Positions 47,498 through 58,271 of a stretch of DNA of 64,000 nucleotides are shown in pieces; position 1 is the stretch's first letter; each line of letters starts with the position of its first letter. Source of the stretch: Gammaproteobacteria bacterium (GTDB lineage Bacteria; Pseudomonadota; Gammaproteobacteria; Pseudomonadales; Azotimanducaceae). The translations under genes and the position numbers were made by a program. The notes under the pieces were generated by a model. The model had not been told where the DNA came from. It did no database searches and saw only the letters and a list, made by a program, of their open reading frames with translations. The DNA lies in assembly GCA_026708185.1 (NCBI GenBank), contig JAPOVK010000063.1:1-64000 (forward strand), in the 5' to 3' direction.

Positions 47498-47640
47498 TTG
47501 CCATGGCGGCATGGGACAGTCGCCCTCGACCGGTGTAGGAAATCGCCCTTGGTGGTCGTAGGACGCCCGAACACGGCCTGTTGAGACAACACAACCTATT
47601 GATTTGACATGTCCTCAATGAACCCAAGAGAAGCAGCACG

Positions 47641-48645
47641 TTGACTCTGCGCATCGGCGTTCTGGACCAGTCACCCATCGGCCGCGGCGAAGACGCGGCC
47701 GATGCCATTGCCCACACCACGGCGCTCGCGAAGCGCTGTGAAGACCTCGGCTACCACCGTTACTGGGTTGCCGAGCACCACGCATCCGACACCTTGGCGA
47801 GTTCGTCGCCCGAGATCCTGATCACCCGCCTGGCCGCGGAAACAAACCACATGCGCATCGGCTCGGGCGGGGTCATGCTGTCGCACTATTCGCCGTTCAA
47901 GGTCGCGGAGAACTTCCGGCTGCTCGAGGTCCTCTATCCCGGGCGCATCGACTTGGGCGTCGGCCGCGCACCGGGCAGCGACGGCTTGACGGCCGCGGCG
48001 CTGGCCTACGGCAATCCGCTCGGGATCGAGTACTACCCGGCCAAGGTCAAGGACCTGATCGCCTTCGTCAACGGCCGCGAGCCACTGACCGAGGCGTTCC
48101 GCAATCTCAAGGCCACACCGAAAACGCCAACGGCTCCGGAGGTGTGGATGCTCGGCTCGAGCTTCGACAGCGCGGCCTACGCTGCGCGCTTCGGACTCGC
48201 CTACTCGCATGCGCATTTCATCGCGCCCCAACCAGCCGTCGAGGCACTCCAGCAATACCGTCGCCTGTTCGCGCCGGAGCATCTCGCCGCGCCCTATTCC
48301 TCCATCGGCGTCTTCGCCGTCGTCGCCGACGACCCGGAGAAGGCCGAGATGTTCCGACGCTTGCGCGAACTGCAGCGGATCCGCCGCGACCGCGGACAGC
48401 GCGGACCGCCTCCGACGTTTGAGGAAGCCGCCGCCCATCCGTTCACCGACGAAGAACTCGAAGGGATGCGCAGCAAGCGCTCGCGGCAGATTGTCGGCAC
48501 ACCGGACGAGGTCAAGGCCGGCATCGACGACCTCGTCACCGAATCGGGCGCGGACGAAGTGATCGTTCTGACCATCACGCCGAGCTTCGAAGACCGGCTG
48601 CGTTCGTACGAACTCCTCGCCGCGGCCTACGATCTGAACGCCTGA
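47641..48645 (+). CDS. Luciferase-like flavin oxidoreductase (YhbW-like)
   Basis: 334 residues. RIGVLDQSPIG at the N-terminus, YWVAEHHASDTLASSSPEIL, IRIGSGGVMLSHYSP-type strand and GRIDLGVGRAPGSDG are typical of the MsnO8/YhbW subgroup. A TTG at 47641 (AGAGAAG eleven bases before) is the likely start. Not in the same run as the other two LLM genes. Function not determined. Confidence 0.85.
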   Translation: MTLRIGVLDQSPIGRGEDAADAIAHTTALAKRCEDLGYHRYWVAEHHASDTLASSSPEILITRLAAETNHMRIGSGGVMLSHYSPFKVAENFRLLEVLYPGRIDLGVGRAPGSDGLTAAALAYGNPLGIEYYPAKVKDLIAFVNGREPLTEAFRNLKATPKTPTAPEVWMLGSSFDSAAYAARFGLAYSHAHFIAPQPAVEALQQYRRLFAPEHLAAPYSSIGVFAVVADDPEKAEMFRRLRELQRIRRDRGQRGPPPTFEEAAAHPFTDEELEGMRSKRSRQIVGTPDEVKAGIDDLVTESGADEVIVLTITPSFEDRLRSYELLAAAYDLNA

Positions 48646-48703
48646 CTCGCTAAACGCGCGGGCTTCCCGCAGCCAACCGACGCTGCCGACGGACGCGAGC
48701 GGC

Positions 48704-48709
48704 TATACT
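48704..48709 (+). promoter_or_regulatory. Possible -10 element for nadB
   Basis: TATACT, 33 bases before the nadB GTG. The -35 region 17 bases upstream is weak (CGCTGC), so it is only a candidate. Confidence 0.3.
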
Positions 48710-48742
48710 CCGCTGCCACCAGAGTGACACTTAAGGACGAGT

Positions 48743-50428
48743 GTGGCCAAGCGATACCGCGCCGACGTCCTGACCATCGGCAGCGGCGCCGCCGGATTGG
48801 CGACCGCGTTGCATCTGGCCGACCGCGCCAAGGTCACCGTGCTGTCCAAGGACGCCCTGCGCGGCGGCTCGACCAACCGCGCACAAGGCGGTGTCGCCGC
48901 GGTCACCGCGCCGGACGACAGCTTCGACGCCCACGTCGAGGACACCATGGCCGCCGGGGCCGGACTGTGCGTCGAGTCCGCGGTGCGCATGACCGTGGCA
49001 CGCGCGCCACAGGCGATCGAGCACGTCGTCGGCCTTGGGCTTGAATTCGACCGCGCCGGCAACGCGCCCCACCTCACGCGCGAGGGCGGGCACAGCCACC
49101 GGCGCGTGCTTCACGTGGCCGATGCCACGGGGGCCGCTATTGCCCGCACGCTGATCGAGCGCGCCTCAGCGCATCCGAACATCGACATCGTGAGCGGCCG
49201 CGTGGCGATCGACCTGATCACTGCCGCCAAGCTTGGCGAGCGGACCAATCGGACCCTCGGCGCCTACGTCTACGATGTGTACGCCGATGCCGTCGACGTT
49301 TTCGAAGCGGACTTCGTCGTGCTGGCCACGGGCGGCGCGAGCAAGGCCTATCTGTACACAAGCAATCCCGACGGCGCCACCGGCGACGGGATCGCGATGG
49401 CCTGGCGGGCCGGCTGCCGGGTGGCGAACATGGAGTTCAACCAGTTCCACCCCACCTGCCTCTACCATCCCGCTTCGGCGCAGACGCCGGGCTCGGGCTC
49501 GTTCCTGATCTCCGAGGCGGTCCGCGGCGAAGGTGGACGCCTGCTGCTGCCCGACGGGAGTCAGTTCATCCACCGTTTCGACAAGCGTGCTGAACTGGCG
49601 TCTAGGGACATCGTCGCACGCGCCATCGACCATGAGATGAAGCGCCTGGGCGCCGACTGCGTCTACCTGGACATCAGCCACAAGAACGCCGACTTCATCG
49701 CCAAGCACTTTCCGACGATCCACGGGCGCTGTCTCGAACTTGGCATCGACATCACCAAGGAGCCGATACCGGTCGTGCCCGCGGCGCACTACACCTGCGG
49801 CGGCGCCATCGTCGACCTCAACAGCCGGACCGACCTTCCGGGCCTCTACGCCGTCGGCGAGACCGCCTATACGGGGCTGCACGGTGCAAACCGGCTGGCG
49901 AGCAACTCGCTGCTCGAGTGCCTCGTGTTCGCCGAAGCGGCGGCCCAGGACATCCTTTCGACCCGGGAGAGCGCGCCGCGCACAGGCGGCCCGGTCCCGC
50001 CCGACTGGGACGAGAGCCAGGTGTCCGACTCGGACGAGCAGGTGGTGCTCAGCCACAACTGGACGGAACTGCGGCGCGCCATGTGGGACTACGTCGGCAT
50101 CGTGCGCACCAACAAGCGCCTGGAACGCGCCGAGCGGCGCATCGACCTCTTGAAGCGCGAGATCCACGACTACTACGCCCGGCACCGGGTCAGCGCGGAC
50201 CTGATCGAGTTGCGCAACCTCGTCCACGTCGCCGCGTTGATCGTGCGTTCGGCCGCCATGCGCAAGGAGAGTCGCGGCCTGCACTACACCCTCGACTACC
50301 CCGGCAAGCTCCCCAATCCGCAACCGAGCATCGTCTTCCCCGCCGCCGACCCGCTGGACGTGCTTCAGCCGTTTCCCGCGCGTCCGAGCAGGGCCCGCCG
50401 CAACCTGGCAAACCGGTCGGCATCGTAA
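48743..50428 (+). CDS. nadB: L-aspartate oxidase
   Basis: First step of de novo NAD synthesis: FAD-dependent oxidation of L-aspartate to iminoaspartate. 561 residues. FAD motif [16 protein letters not shown], the loop [20 protein letters not shown] and [14 protein letters not shown] with the catalytic arginines, and [19 protein letters not shown] as in NadB. The GTG start has AAGGA upstream. Its 3' end overlaps the convergent ygfX gene by 64 bases. Confidence 0.96.
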   Translation: MAKRYRADVLTIGSGAAGLATALHLADRAKVTVLSKDALRGGSTNRAQGGVAAVTAPDDSFDAHVEDTMAAGAGLCVESAVRMTVARAPQAIEHVVGLGLEFDRAGNAPHLTREGGHSHRRVLHVADATGAAIARTLIERASAHPNIDIVSGRVAIDLITAAKLGERTNRTLGAYVYDVYADAVDVFEADFVVLATGGASKAYLYTSNPDGATGDGIAMAWRAGCRVANMEFNQFHPTCLYHPASAQTPGSGSFLISEAVRGEGGRLLLPDGSQFIHRFDKRAELASRDIVARAIDHEMKRLGADCVYLDISHKNADFIAKHFPTIHGRCLELGIDITKEPIPVVPAAHYTCGGAIVDLNSRTDLPGLYAVGETAYTGLHGANRLASNSLLECLVFAEAAAQDILSTRESAPRTGGPVPPDWDESQVSDSDEQVVLSHNWTELRRAMWDYVGIVRTNKRLERAERRIDLLKREIHDYYARHRVSADLIELRNLVHVAALIVRSAAMRKESRGLHYTLDYPGKLPNPQPSIVFPAADPLDVLQPFPARPSRARRNLANRSAS

Positions 50429-50754
50429 CGACCGGCTCGCAGCATCACGGTGCGGCGGCTGGTTCGAACCACAACCCAGTTCGATGTCATCCACGGACCT
50501 CCGCGGAGCTTGGCCGGCTTGCCGTCCGGGGCGAAGAGCACGGCGGTCTCTTCCACCAGTGCAAAACGCCACACCTCGCCGCGGGCGAAGACATGCACGT
50601 GGTAGACGAGCGACAGGCCAACCACCAGGAGCGGCCAGACGCCGAGGAAGTGGAACCAGGGCACGGCCACCAGGGCATGGATGGCAACCACTGCTGTCAG
50701 CCACTCCCAGCCCGGCGACCAGAGCATTTCGGTGTCGTCGTGATGCGGGTCCAT
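50365..50754 (-). CDS. YgfX-like inner membrane protein
   Basis: About 129 residues: two adjacent hydrophobic helices ([18 protein letters not shown] and [15 protein letters not shown]), then a soluble tail with the [15 protein letters not shown] pattern. This is the usual partner of sdhE. Its start overlaps the sdhE stop (TGATG; a GTG at 50757 is also possible). It runs into nadB on the other strand for 64 bases. Confidence 0.75.
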   Translation of the reverse strand: MDPHHDDTEMLWSPGWEWLTAVVAIHALVAVPWFHFLGVWPLLVVGLSLVYHVHVFARGEVWRFALVEETAVLFAPDGKPAKLRGGPWMTSNWVVVRTSRRTVMLRAGRYDADRFARLRRALLGRAGNG

Positions 50755-51005
50755 CACGAGTCCGCGTTGAACGCCACGATTCTCGCCACGATCTCGGCGA
50801 ATCGGGGTTCCGGGAGGACGCGACCGCGCAGCCAGTCGAGCAAGACCCAGTCGTCCACCTGTAGAAGCGCCCGGTAGGCCGCCTGCTCAGAATCGCTCAA
50901 GTGCGGGTAGCGGGACCGGGCGAAGTCCACGAGCAGGATGTCGAGTTCCAGCATGCCGCGGCGGGAGCGCCACAGCACGCGCTCCAAGTCGCGGCGGTCG
51001 TCCAT
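50754..51005 (-). CDS. sdhE: FAD assembly factor SdhE
   Basis: 83 residues. The R-G-x-x-E motif (RSRRGMLELD) required for flavinylation of succinate dehydrogenase is present, and D-W-L-L-D-W-L follows as usual. It is divergent from ygfZ (57 bases apart) and precedes ygfX. Confidence 0.92.
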   Translation of the reverse strand: MDDRRDLERVLWRSRRGMLELDILLVDFARSRYPHLSDSEQAAYRALLQVDDWVLLDWLRGRVLPEPRFAEIVARIVAFNADS

Positions 51006-51062
51006 GCGGCTATGATGCCGCCTAGGTCCCGACGCGTGCAGCCTTTGGCTAAACTTGGCCGC

Positions 51063-51797
51063 ATGGCTTCAGCCGTCAAGCACTTCGCCGGCCTCGACTT
51101 CATCGGGCCGGACGCGTCAACCTTCCTGCAGGGCTACCTGACGGCCGACCTCGATGCGCTGCAGCCGCGCAACGGTCTGCCAATGGCCCTGTGCAACATA
51201 AAGGGACGGGCCGTCGCCAGCGGCTGGGCGTTCGGCGAGCCAGACCACGTGCGCCTCGTCGTCCACGCAAGCGTCGTCCCCGACATCCATGGAGAACTTG
51301 GCAAGTACCTGCTGTTCGCGAAGTCCAAGCTGGCGCCCGTAGAGGGCGGGTTGCATTTCGCGCAAGAACCCGTCGGGCAGGAGGCGGTCGCGTTTCCGGG
51401 AACCGGGTATTGGCTCCACCCCGGCGCGGACGAAGGTCACGACAACTTCGCCAACGCATGCGTCGAAGCCGGCTTCGTCGTGGTCGCCAAGCCCGTGTCG
51501 CAGACCTTCCTGCCGCAGATGATCGGGCTGACCGACGTCGGCGCGGTGAGCTTCTCGAAAGGGTGCTACCTCGGCCAGGAAGTCGTGGCGCGTGCCCAGC
51601 ACCGGGGCGAGGTGAAGCGCAAGTTGCGGCGCTACCGCTTCGACGGTCGACCGCCCGTCGTCGGCGATGACGTGATGCAGGACACTGCCAAGGTCGGCAC
51701 GATCACCGCCGTGGGAGCGGGCATCGCGCTCGCCTGTACCCGCAGCGACACAGCGCCCGCTACTGCGTCCGGAGTGTCCCTCGTCAGCGCAGACTGA
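51063..51797 (+). CDS. ygfZ: Folate-binding tRNA-modifying/Fe-S repair protein YgfZ
   Basis: 244 residues, shorter than the E. coli protein (326). The signature [21 protein letters not shown] is intact, and the N-terminal part has [18 protein letters not shown] as expected. YgfZ uses tetrahydrofolate and helps make or repair Fe-S clusters. The C-terminal barrel appears shortened. Its end overlaps the convergent mmsA by 14 bases. Confidence 0.92.
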   Translation: MASAVKHFAGLDFIGPDASTFLQGYLTADLDALQPRNGLPMALCNIKGRAVASGWAFGEPDHVRLVVHASVVPDIHGELGKYLLFAKSKLAPVEGGLHFAQEPVGQEAVAFPGTGYWLHPGADEGHDNFANACVEAGFVVVAKPVSQTFLPQMIGLTDVGAVSFSKGCYLGQEVVARAQHRGEVKRKLRRYRFDGRPPVVGDDVMQDTAKVGTITAVGAGIALACTRSDTAPATASGVSLVSAD

Positions 51798-53319
51798 TCG
51801 TCATGTTGGCGCTGGGCAGCGCCCCTTCTTCTCTTGCGAGGGGCTGGCCCCTCGCGCTCCCCGGCTGAGGGCTCTCTTCAAACCACCGCGCCGTGACCGT
51901 CTTGGTCTCCGTGTAGAAGCGTACCGCCTGCTTGCCGTAGGCATGCAGGTCGCCGAAGAACGAGTTCTTCCAGCCGGTGAACGAGAAGAACGGCAGCGGC
52001 ACCGGGATCGGGATGTTGATGCCCACTTGCCCGACCTGCACCTCGTGCTGGAAACGACGCGCTGCGCCACCGCTTGATGTGAAGATCGACACGCCGTTGC
52101 CGAACGGGTTGGCGTTGATGAGGTCGATGGCGTCGCCCAGGGTCGCCACCGGCGTCGTCACCAGCACCGGGCCGAAGATCTCGTCGGTGTAGATCGACAT
52201 CCCAGGCGTGACATCGGCGAACAGCGTCGGCCCCACCCAGTTGCCGTCCGGATAGCCCGCCACCGCGCAGTCGCTGCCGTCGAGTACGCAACGGGCCCCT
52301 TCGGCCTTGCCCTTCTCGATGTAGCTCAAGATCCGGTCCCGGGATGCGCGGCTGATCTGCGCTCCGTAGCCCGCCTCGCCGTCGTTCCATGGACCCGGCC
52401 GAACCGCCGCCATGGCGGCCTTGATGTCGTCCAGCCAATCCGCGGCCTCGCCGACCAGCACGGCGGCACTGATGGCCATGCACCGCTGCCCGGCGGCGCC
52501 GCATACGGCACCGACCAAGCTCGCGATCGCCTGATCCTTGTTCGCATCAGGCAGGATCACGAGGTGGTTCTTCGCGCCGGCGAGCGCCTGGACGCGCTTA
52601 TCGTTGGCCGCCGCCTTGTGGTAGACGTAACGGGCGACCCCCACCGAGCCGACAAAGCTGACCGCGCGGATGCCGGGATGCTCGAGCATCGCGTCCACTT
52701 GGTCCTTGCCGCCGTGCACCACCTGCACCAGGCCGTCGGGGGCGCCGGCATCGACAAGGAGTTCCATCAGCCGGTTCGGCGTCATCGGATCCTGTTCGGA
52801 AGGCTTCAGGACGAAGGCATTCCCGCAGGCGACCGCGATCGGATACATCCACAGCGGCACCATGGCCGGGAAGTTGAAGGGCGTGATGCCGCCGCAAACG
52901 CCGAGCGGCTGCACCAGGCTGTACGTGTCGATGCCGCGGGCAACGTTCTCGACGGTCTCGCCCATGCCGAGCGAGGCCACGCTGCAGGCGTGTTCGACCA
53001 CCTCGATGCCGCGCCAGACCTCGCCCATCGCGTCCTCGAAGATCTTGCCGGTCTCACGGCTCAAGCCCCGGGCGATGTCCTCCTGGTGCCGCTTGAGCAG
53101 GTCCTGGTAGGCGAAAAGGACGCGGGCGCGTTCCGGCACCGGCGTCTCGCGCCAACCTTCGAAGGCGGCCTGGGCGCCGTGGACGGCGCGGTCCATCTCT
53201 TCGCCCGTCGCGAACGGGACTTCGCAGAGCACTTCCTGGGTGGCGGGATCGGTGACCGCAATCCCGTCGGCCTGACTGTCGACGAACTCGCCGTCGATGA
53301 ATAGCTTGAGTTTCTCCAT
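51784..53319 (-). CDS. mmsA: CoA-acylating methylmalonate-semialdehyde dehydrogenase
   Basis: 511 residues. The catalytic cysteine is C280 in [10 protein letters not shown]. Where other aldehyde dehydrogenases keep a glutamate, AGAKNHLV has asparagine, as known in the CoA-dependent MmsA. It converts methylmalonate semialdehyde (valine, beta-alanine, inositol routes) to propionyl-CoA or acetyl-CoA. The ATG at 53319 is family-like. A divergent GntR regulator starts 129 bases away and may control it. Confidence 0.94.
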   Translation of the reverse strand: MEKLKLFIDGEFVDSQADGIAVTDPATQEVLCEVPFATGEEMDRAVHGAQAAFEGWRETPVPERARVLFAYQDLLKRHQEDIARGLSRETGKIFEDAMGEVWRGIEVVEHACSVASLGMGETVENVARGIDTYSLVQPLGVCGGITPFNFPAMVPLWMYPIAVACGNAFVLKPSEQDPMTPNRLMELLVDAGAPDGLVQVVHGGKDQVDAMLEHPGIRAVSFVGSVGVARYVYHKAAANDKRVQALAGAKNHLVILPDANKDQAIASLVGAVCGAAGQRCMAISAAVLVGEAADWLDDIKAAMAAVRPGPWNDGEAGYGAQISRASRDRILSYIEKGKAEGARCVLDGSDCAVAGYPDGNWVGPTLFADVTPGMSIYTDEIFGPVLVTTPVATLGDAIDLINANPFGNGVSIFTSSGGAARRFQHEVQVGQVGINIPIPVPLPFFSFTGWKNSFFGDLHAYGKQAVRFYTETKTVTARWFEESPQPGSARGQPLAREEGALPSANMTISLR

Positions 53320-53448
53320 GGCTTCGGCAGTTTGGCGCAAACGGGGCGAGGCGGGCAAGGCGGTACGGACCTGCCCCAAAAAAACCGCTACAGGAGTTGA
53401 CACGGTTTCCTGTTGCCGCTGGTCGCCAGCGCGCCTTCAATATCGCAG

Positions 53449-53886
53449 ATGAACATGTACTCGATCAAGACGGACAGCGGCATGCCGATCTACCGGCAGT
53501 TGGTCGACCAGATACGCGAGATGATGGCGATCGGCGTGCTATCCGCGGGCGACGCGCTGCCCTCGGTACGCGCCGTAGCCAGGGCCCTCGGCGTGAACCC
53601 CGCGGCGGTGTCGAAGGCCTACGCGCTGCTGGCCCAGGACGGCCTCGTGGCGGGCGATCCCAACGAGGCGATGGTTGTCACGGACAAGAATGTCGACAGG
53701 ACGGAGGCGATGCGCCCTCAGGTACGGAAACTGGTGGACGCTGCGCGACGGCTTGGCATTTCCTGGGAGGATCTGACCGGCGCCGTCGCGCGGACATGGG
53801 AGGAGGCTGGCGCACCACCGCCGGCACGGGGCGCGAACGACCGGCGACTGAACGCTTGCCCGGCTAAGCCACGTCGAACCAGTTGA
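53449..53886 (+). CDS. GntR-family regulator, YtrA type
   Basis: 145 residues. N-terminal winged helix ([49 protein letters not shown]), followed by a short C-terminal helix without the usual long effector domain, as in YtrA regulators. It is divergent from mmsA and likely regulates it. ATG at 53449 or 53455. It overlaps the end of the convergent ung by 23 bases. Confidence 0.82.
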   Translation: MNMYSIKTDSGMPIYRQLVDQIREMMAIGVLSAGDALPSVRAVARALGVNPAAVSKAYALLAQDGLVAGDPNEAMVVTDKNVDRTEAMRPQVRKLVDAARRLGISWEDLTGAVARTWEEAGAPPPARGANDRRLNACPAKPRRTS

Positions 53887-54589
53887 TGGGCAGGATGCCG
53901 TTCTCCACAAGATACTGGTTGGCCCGGGAGAAGTGCCGGCAGCCGAAGAAGCCCCGATGCGCCGACAGCGGCGACGGGTGCGGTGCGCTGAGCACGAGGT
54001 GCCGACGCTCGTCGACGACAGCGCCCTTCTTCTGCGCATAGCTGCCCCAGAGCATGAATACGACATGCTCCCGCTGCCGGTTGATGGTCTCGACAACGCG
54101 GTCCGTGAAGGTCTCCCAGCCCCGGCCCTGATGCGAACCCGCCCGGCCGGCGGCCACCGTCAGGACCGCGTTCAGCAACAGCACGCCCTGGCGCGCCCAC
54201 GGCTCGAGGCAGGCCCGGCCGGCGGGAATCGCACCATCGCGCCGACCGAAAGGCACGTTTTCGTCCACCATGTCCGTGTTGATTTCCTGGAAGATGTTGA
54301 CCAGCGACGGCGGTGCGGCGACACCGGGGAGCACGGAAAAGCACAGGCCATGCGCCTGTTTCGGCCCGTGGTAGGGGTCCTGGCCGATAATCACGACCTT
54401 GACGGCGTCGAGAGGCGTCGCGTCCAAGGCCGCGAAGATCCGATCACCCTTGGGGTAGATCACCCGCCGGGCTTGCCGTTCCGCCACCAGGAAGGCGCGC
54501 AGCTTCTTCATGTAACCCGCCTCGAACTCGTCCACGAGGGCATCCTTCCAGGACGCCTCGAGCCGGACGCGATCGGCGGCGGCACTCAT
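53864..54589 (-). CDS. ung: Uracil-DNA glycosylase
   Basis: 241 residues. Active site GQDPYHGP with D71, and the minor-groove loop HPSPLS with [15 protein letters not shown] after it. It removes uracil from DNA in base-excision repair. The ATG overlaps the lysS stop by 4 bases (ATGA), so it is coupled to lysS. Confidence 0.97.
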   Translation of the reverse strand: MSAAADRVRLEASWKDALVDEFEAGYMKKLRAFLVAERQARRVIYPKGDRIFAALDATPLDAVKVVIIGQDPYHGPKQAHGLCFSVLPGVAAPPSLVNIFQEINTDMVDENVPFGRRDGAIPAGRACLEPWARQGVLLLNAVLTVAAGRAGSHQGRGWETFTDRVVETINRQREHVVFMLWGSYAQKKGAVVDERRHLVLSAPHPSPLSAHRGFFGCRHFSRANQYLVENGILPINWFDVA

Positions 54590-56088
54590 GTCGCTTCTTC
54601 GGACCCCGCCGGTCGCATCTGCGGGAACAGCACGACGTCGCGGATGGTGGTGCGGTTGGTGAGCAGCATCGCCAAACGGTCGACGCCGATACCCTCGCCC
54701 GCCGTCGGAGGCATGCCGTACTCCAGCGCAGTCAGGAAGTCCTGATCGAAGTGCATGGCCTCGAGGTCTCCACGGCTCTTGAGCGCCGCCTGGGCACGGA
54801 AGCGCTCCGCCTGCTCATCCGGGTCGTTCAACTCGCTGAACCCGTTGGCGACCTCTCGGCCGGCAACGAACAGTTCGAATCGGTCCGTCAGGCGGGGGTC
54901 CGCTGCGCTGCGACGGGCCAGCGGTGACACCTCCGCCGGGTATTGCGTGATGAACGTCGGCTGCACGAGGCTTTCCTCGACCCGCGCCTCGAAAACCTCC
55001 GTCAAGAGCCGCCCCCATTGCCAATGGGGCTCTACCGCGATGTTCAGGCCTCGGGCGAGCGCGGCAAGCGCCTCGGGATCGGCGACTTCAGACGGCGTCT
55101 TCCCGGTGGCCTCGCCCACCGCTTCCGACATGGTCCGACGAGCGAACTGGCGGAAGTCCAGGTCGTCGTCGCCGAAACGCAAAACGCGACCGCCTGCGAT
55201 CTCGTCGAGCAGTGAACCCAAGAGCTCCTCGGTGAGGTCCATCAGGTCCCGGTAGTCGGCGAACGCCTGGTAGAACTCCACGGTCGTGAATTCCGGGTTG
55301 TGGCGCGGCGACAGACCCTCGTTGCGGAAGCAGCGGTTGATTTCGTAGACCCGTTCGAAGCCGCCGATCACGAGGCGCTTGAGATACAACTCGGGCGCGA
55401 CACGCAGGTACAAGTCCACGCCGAGCGAATTGTGGTGCGTGACGAAGGGCCGCGCGGTGGCACCCCCGGGAATGGGATGCATCATGGGCGTTTCGACTTC
55501 GAGATAGCCGCGCTCGTCGAAGAAGCGGCGCATCGACGCAGTGAGCCGCGCGCGCACGCGGAACACCTCGCGGGACTCCTCGTTGACCATGAGGTCGAGG
55601 TAGCGCTGGCGGTAGCGGGTCTCCTGGTCGACCAAGCCGTGGTACTTCTCGGGCAAGGGCTTGAGCGACTTGGCCAACAGGTGAACGGCGCTGGCCTGGA
55701 CCGTCAGCTCGCCCCTGTTGGTCTTCATCAGCGCGCCTTCGACGCCGACGATGTCGCCGATGTCCCACAGATCCTTGAACTCCTCGTAGGTCTCCGCGCC
55801 AACCTCGTTTCGGCGCAGATAGCATTGGATGCGCCCGCTCGGATCCTCCAAGGTCAGGAAGCTGGCCTTGCCCATGACGCGGCGCAGCATGATCCGCCCC
55901 GCGACGACCGCACGGACGGACGCCGCTTCAAGAGCGTCCTTCGCGGCGTCGCCGTGACGAGCGTGCAGATCCGCCGCCGTGTCCTCGCGGCGGAACGCGT
56001 TAGGGTACGCATCGCCTAGTTCGCGCCGGGCGGCGAGCTTGCGACGGCGGTGCGCGGCGACATCGGACTCTCTGTCGACTTCACTCAT
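54586..56088 (-). CDS. lysS: Lysyl-tRNA synthetase, class II
   Basis: 500 residues. OB-fold anticodon domain first, then class II motifs: motif 1 near [19 protein letters not shown], motif 2 [15 protein letters not shown] and motif 3 [12 protein letters not shown]. Its start overlaps the prfB stop by 4 bases. prfB-lysS is a classic gammaproteobacterial pair. Confidence 0.97.
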   Translation of the reverse strand: MSEVDRESDVAAHRRRKLAARRELGDAYPNAFRREDTAADLHARHGDAAKDALEAASVRAVVAGRIMLRRVMGKASFLTLEDPSGRIQCYLRRNEVGAETYEEFKDLWDIGDIVGVEGALMKTNRGELTVQASAVHLLAKSLKPLPEKYHGLVDQETRYRQRYLDLMVNEESREVFRVRARLTASMRRFFDERGYLEVETPMMHPIPGGATARPFVTHHNSLGVDLYLRVAPELYLKRLVIGGFERVYEINRCFRNEGLSPRHNPEFTTVEFYQAFADYRDLMDLTEELLGSLLDEIAGGRVLRFGDDDLDFRQFARRTMSEAVGEATGKTPSEVADPEALAALARGLNIAVEPHWQWGRLLTEVFEARVEESLVQPTFITQYPAEVSPLARRSAADPRLTDRFELFVAGREVANGFSELNDPDEQAERFRAQAALKSRGDLEAMHFDQDFLTALEYGMPPTAGEGIGVDRLAMLLTNRTTIRDVVLFPQMRPAGSEEAT

Positions 56089-57183
56089 AGCCCCGCCTTC
56101 AATCCCGCTTCCATGAACTCGTCCAAGTCACCGTCGAGCACGTTGCCAGGATCGAAGCGCTCCACCTCGGTGCGCAGGTCCTTCACTCGGCTCTGGTCGA
56201 GGACGTACGAGCGGATCTGGCTGCCCCAGCCGATGTCCGCCTTGGCGTCTTCGATGGCCTGCTGTTCCGCGCGCCGCTTGGCCAATTCCAGTTCGTGCAG
56301 CTTGGCACGCAACTGCTTATAGGCGCGGTCCCGGTTCTGGTGCTGCGACCGCTCGCTCTGGCACTGCACGACCACACCCGTCGGCAGGTGCGTGAGGCGA
56401 ACGGCAGAGTCCGTGCGATTGACATGCTGGCCGCCCGCACCGCTCGCCCGGTAGGTGTCCGTGCGCACGTCGCCCGGATCGATGTCGATGACGATGCTGT
56501 CGTCGATCTCCGCGGAGACGAACACCGATGCGAACGACGTGTGGCGACGGTTTCCCGAGTCGAAGGGCGACTTGCGCACCAGGCGATGGACACCGGTCTC
56601 CGTGCGCAGCCAGCCGTAGGCGTACTCGCCGCCGAACTGCACCGTGGCGCTCTTGATGCCGGCCACCTCGCCCGGTGATGCCTCGACCAGCTCGGCCGAG
56701 AAACCACGCTTCTCGCCCCAGCGCAGGTACATGCGCAGGAGCATCTCCGCCCAGTCCTGGGCTTCCGTCCCGCCGGACCCGGCCTGCACTTCAAGAAACG
56801 CATTGGCGTCGTCCTCCTCGCCGTTGAACATGCGCCGGAACTCGAGGTCGGCCACGATCGCGTCCGCGGCGCGGAGTTCCCCCTCGATGTCGTCGAGCGC
56901 CTCCGGGTCCCGCTCGGCGACCGCCAGTTCAGCGAGTTCGGCCAGGTCTTCCAGATTGGTCGTGACGGTGGCAAGCCCCTGGACCACCGCGTTCAAGGCG
57001 GTCTGTTCGCGGCCGAGCGCTTGCGCGCGCTCCGGCTCGTCCCACAAGGCGGGCTCGGCTAGCTCGCGTTCGACCTCTTCCAAGCGTTCCCTCTTGGCGT
57101 CGTAGTCAAAGGTACCCCCGTAGCGCGTTCGCGCGCCCGGACAGGGCTTTCAACGAGTCGCGGATCGAGGTGATTTCGGCCAT
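56085..57183 (-). CDS. prfB: Peptide chain release factor 2 with programmed +1 frameshift
   Basis: The first 25 codons (from ATG at 57183) end at CTA-CGG-GGG-TAC-CTT-TGA-C, where TGA is 57108-57106. A +1 slip at CTT puts the reading in the frame of GAC-TAC-GAC-GCC and yields 365 residues, as in E. coli. The SPF tripeptide (205-207, KSPFDSG) and GGQ (250-252, GAGGQHVN) are at their exact E. coli positions. The upstream GGGGGT imitates the Shine-Dalgarno stimulator. This is the known autoregulation of RF2 by TGA termination. Confidence 0.97.
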
Positions 57184-57295
57184 GGCATGCGAGGAGAACG
57201 CGGCGAGACGCCGTAGCACGCGATTCTAACCCTGCGACCCGCATCGGCAAAGCGCCGGCGCACGTCGGCCCTCGAACAAGCCGTACGCCGGGTGA

Positions 57296-58156
57296 TCAAA
57301 TGTGCCAGACGTCGCCTGACCGTTTCACCTCGAAGGCATCGATGTCGGTGAGCGCGAGAATGTCCTCAACGAGCCCGCGCGTGCCGGCCACGATCGACAG
57401 GGGCTTGTTCTGCGGCATGGCGACGCACCAACGACGATCTTCGGGCCAGAAGGCCGACGGGTGATAGTGGGCCTTGAGCGCGCCGAAATCCGACAGCCAG
57501 GCCTCGATCCCATCGAGGCTCCCGCGGTAGAGGAGGACTTGACCCGGTGATCCATGTGCGGTGGCAGCCGCGAATTCGCGTCGCACGCGCCGGACCCCGT
57601 TGCGGGCCTGAAAGGCGAGCACCATCGACTTGACGTACCCAACTAAGCTCCGGGGTCCGCTTGAACCTGCTGCAGGTTCAGCCCGGTACATGACCATGCC
57701 GCCAAAGGTCGGGAGCTGGACCTTCCAGAAACCGCAGAGGCATGTCACATCCTCCGACGTATGCCTGCGCAGCACGCCGATCAGAGGGTGAATCAGCGCC
57801 GGCGCTCCTATCGCTGAATCCATCGGTGGATCGAGGTGCAGCCCGTCGCCCACGCCATCGCCATGCCGAGCGACCTCGGATCTGCGGATCGGCTTCAACC
57901 AGTATCCGGATTCGGCATGGGAATCAGAGGGGTCGTAGAACGACCCTGCCGTGCCCGACGAGACCTCGGCCCAGTGAGGATGAGGGAGGTGGACATAAGC
58001 TTCGTATCCGGCTGGCACGATCTCTCCGACGCTGTTTGGCGCGCCCACCAACCCGTCGAGGAACCAGCTACCCGTCTCTAAATCGGTCGGGGAGAAAACG
58101 GGTGGCATTTGGCCCGCAACGCCGGGTTCGTAGTCGTGTGGGAAGTGAGGCTGCAT
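57296..58156 (-). CDS. Uncharacterised protein, actinobacterial-type family
   Basis: 286 residues, no signal peptide. Recurring segments PAGYEAYVHLPHPH, HWAEV, IGVLRRHTSEDVTCLCGFW, LLYRGSLDGIEAW and FWPEDRRWCVAM-x-SIVAGTRGLVEDIL match a family I recall mainly from Actinobacteria; that is memory, not a search. Both domains seem to belong to one fold of unknown function. Base use is not clearly different from the neighbours. Located between prfB and the retropepsin-like gene. Function unknown. Confidence 0.68.
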   Translation of the reverse strand: MQPHFPHDYEPGVAGQMPPVFSPTDLETGSWFLDGLVGAPNSVGEIVPAGYEAYVHLPHPHWAEVSSGTAGSFYDPSDSHAESGYWLKPIRRSEVARHGDGVGDGLHLDPPMDSAIGAPALIHPLIGVLRRHTSEDVTCLCGFWKVQLPTFGGMVMYRAEPAAGSSGPRSLVGYVKSMVLAFQARNGVRRVRREFAAATAHGSPGQVLLYRGSLDGIEAWLSDFGALKAHYHPSAFWPEDRRWCVAMPQNKPLSIVAGTRGLVEDILALTDIDAFEVKRSGDVWHI

Positions 58157-58271
58157 GACGACGCATTATGCCCATGACGCCGTCGCTGAGACTTGGGACG
58201 ATCGCTCGCGGTGACCGGACACCCCACAATCTGTAAGCTCGCCAAGCATCAATCACACGCGCAGCACCTAG

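Noticed and set aside
47604-47609. TTGACA as a -35 for the YhbW-like gene
   Set aside because: No -10 resembling TATAAT lies 16-18 bases downstream (AGAGAA at 17).
47430-47720. Minus-strand frame upstream of the HicB-like gene, tested as a HicA toxin
   Set aside because: It lacks the HicA beta-alpha-beta core and the catalytic histidine; most of it lies in the regulatory gap.
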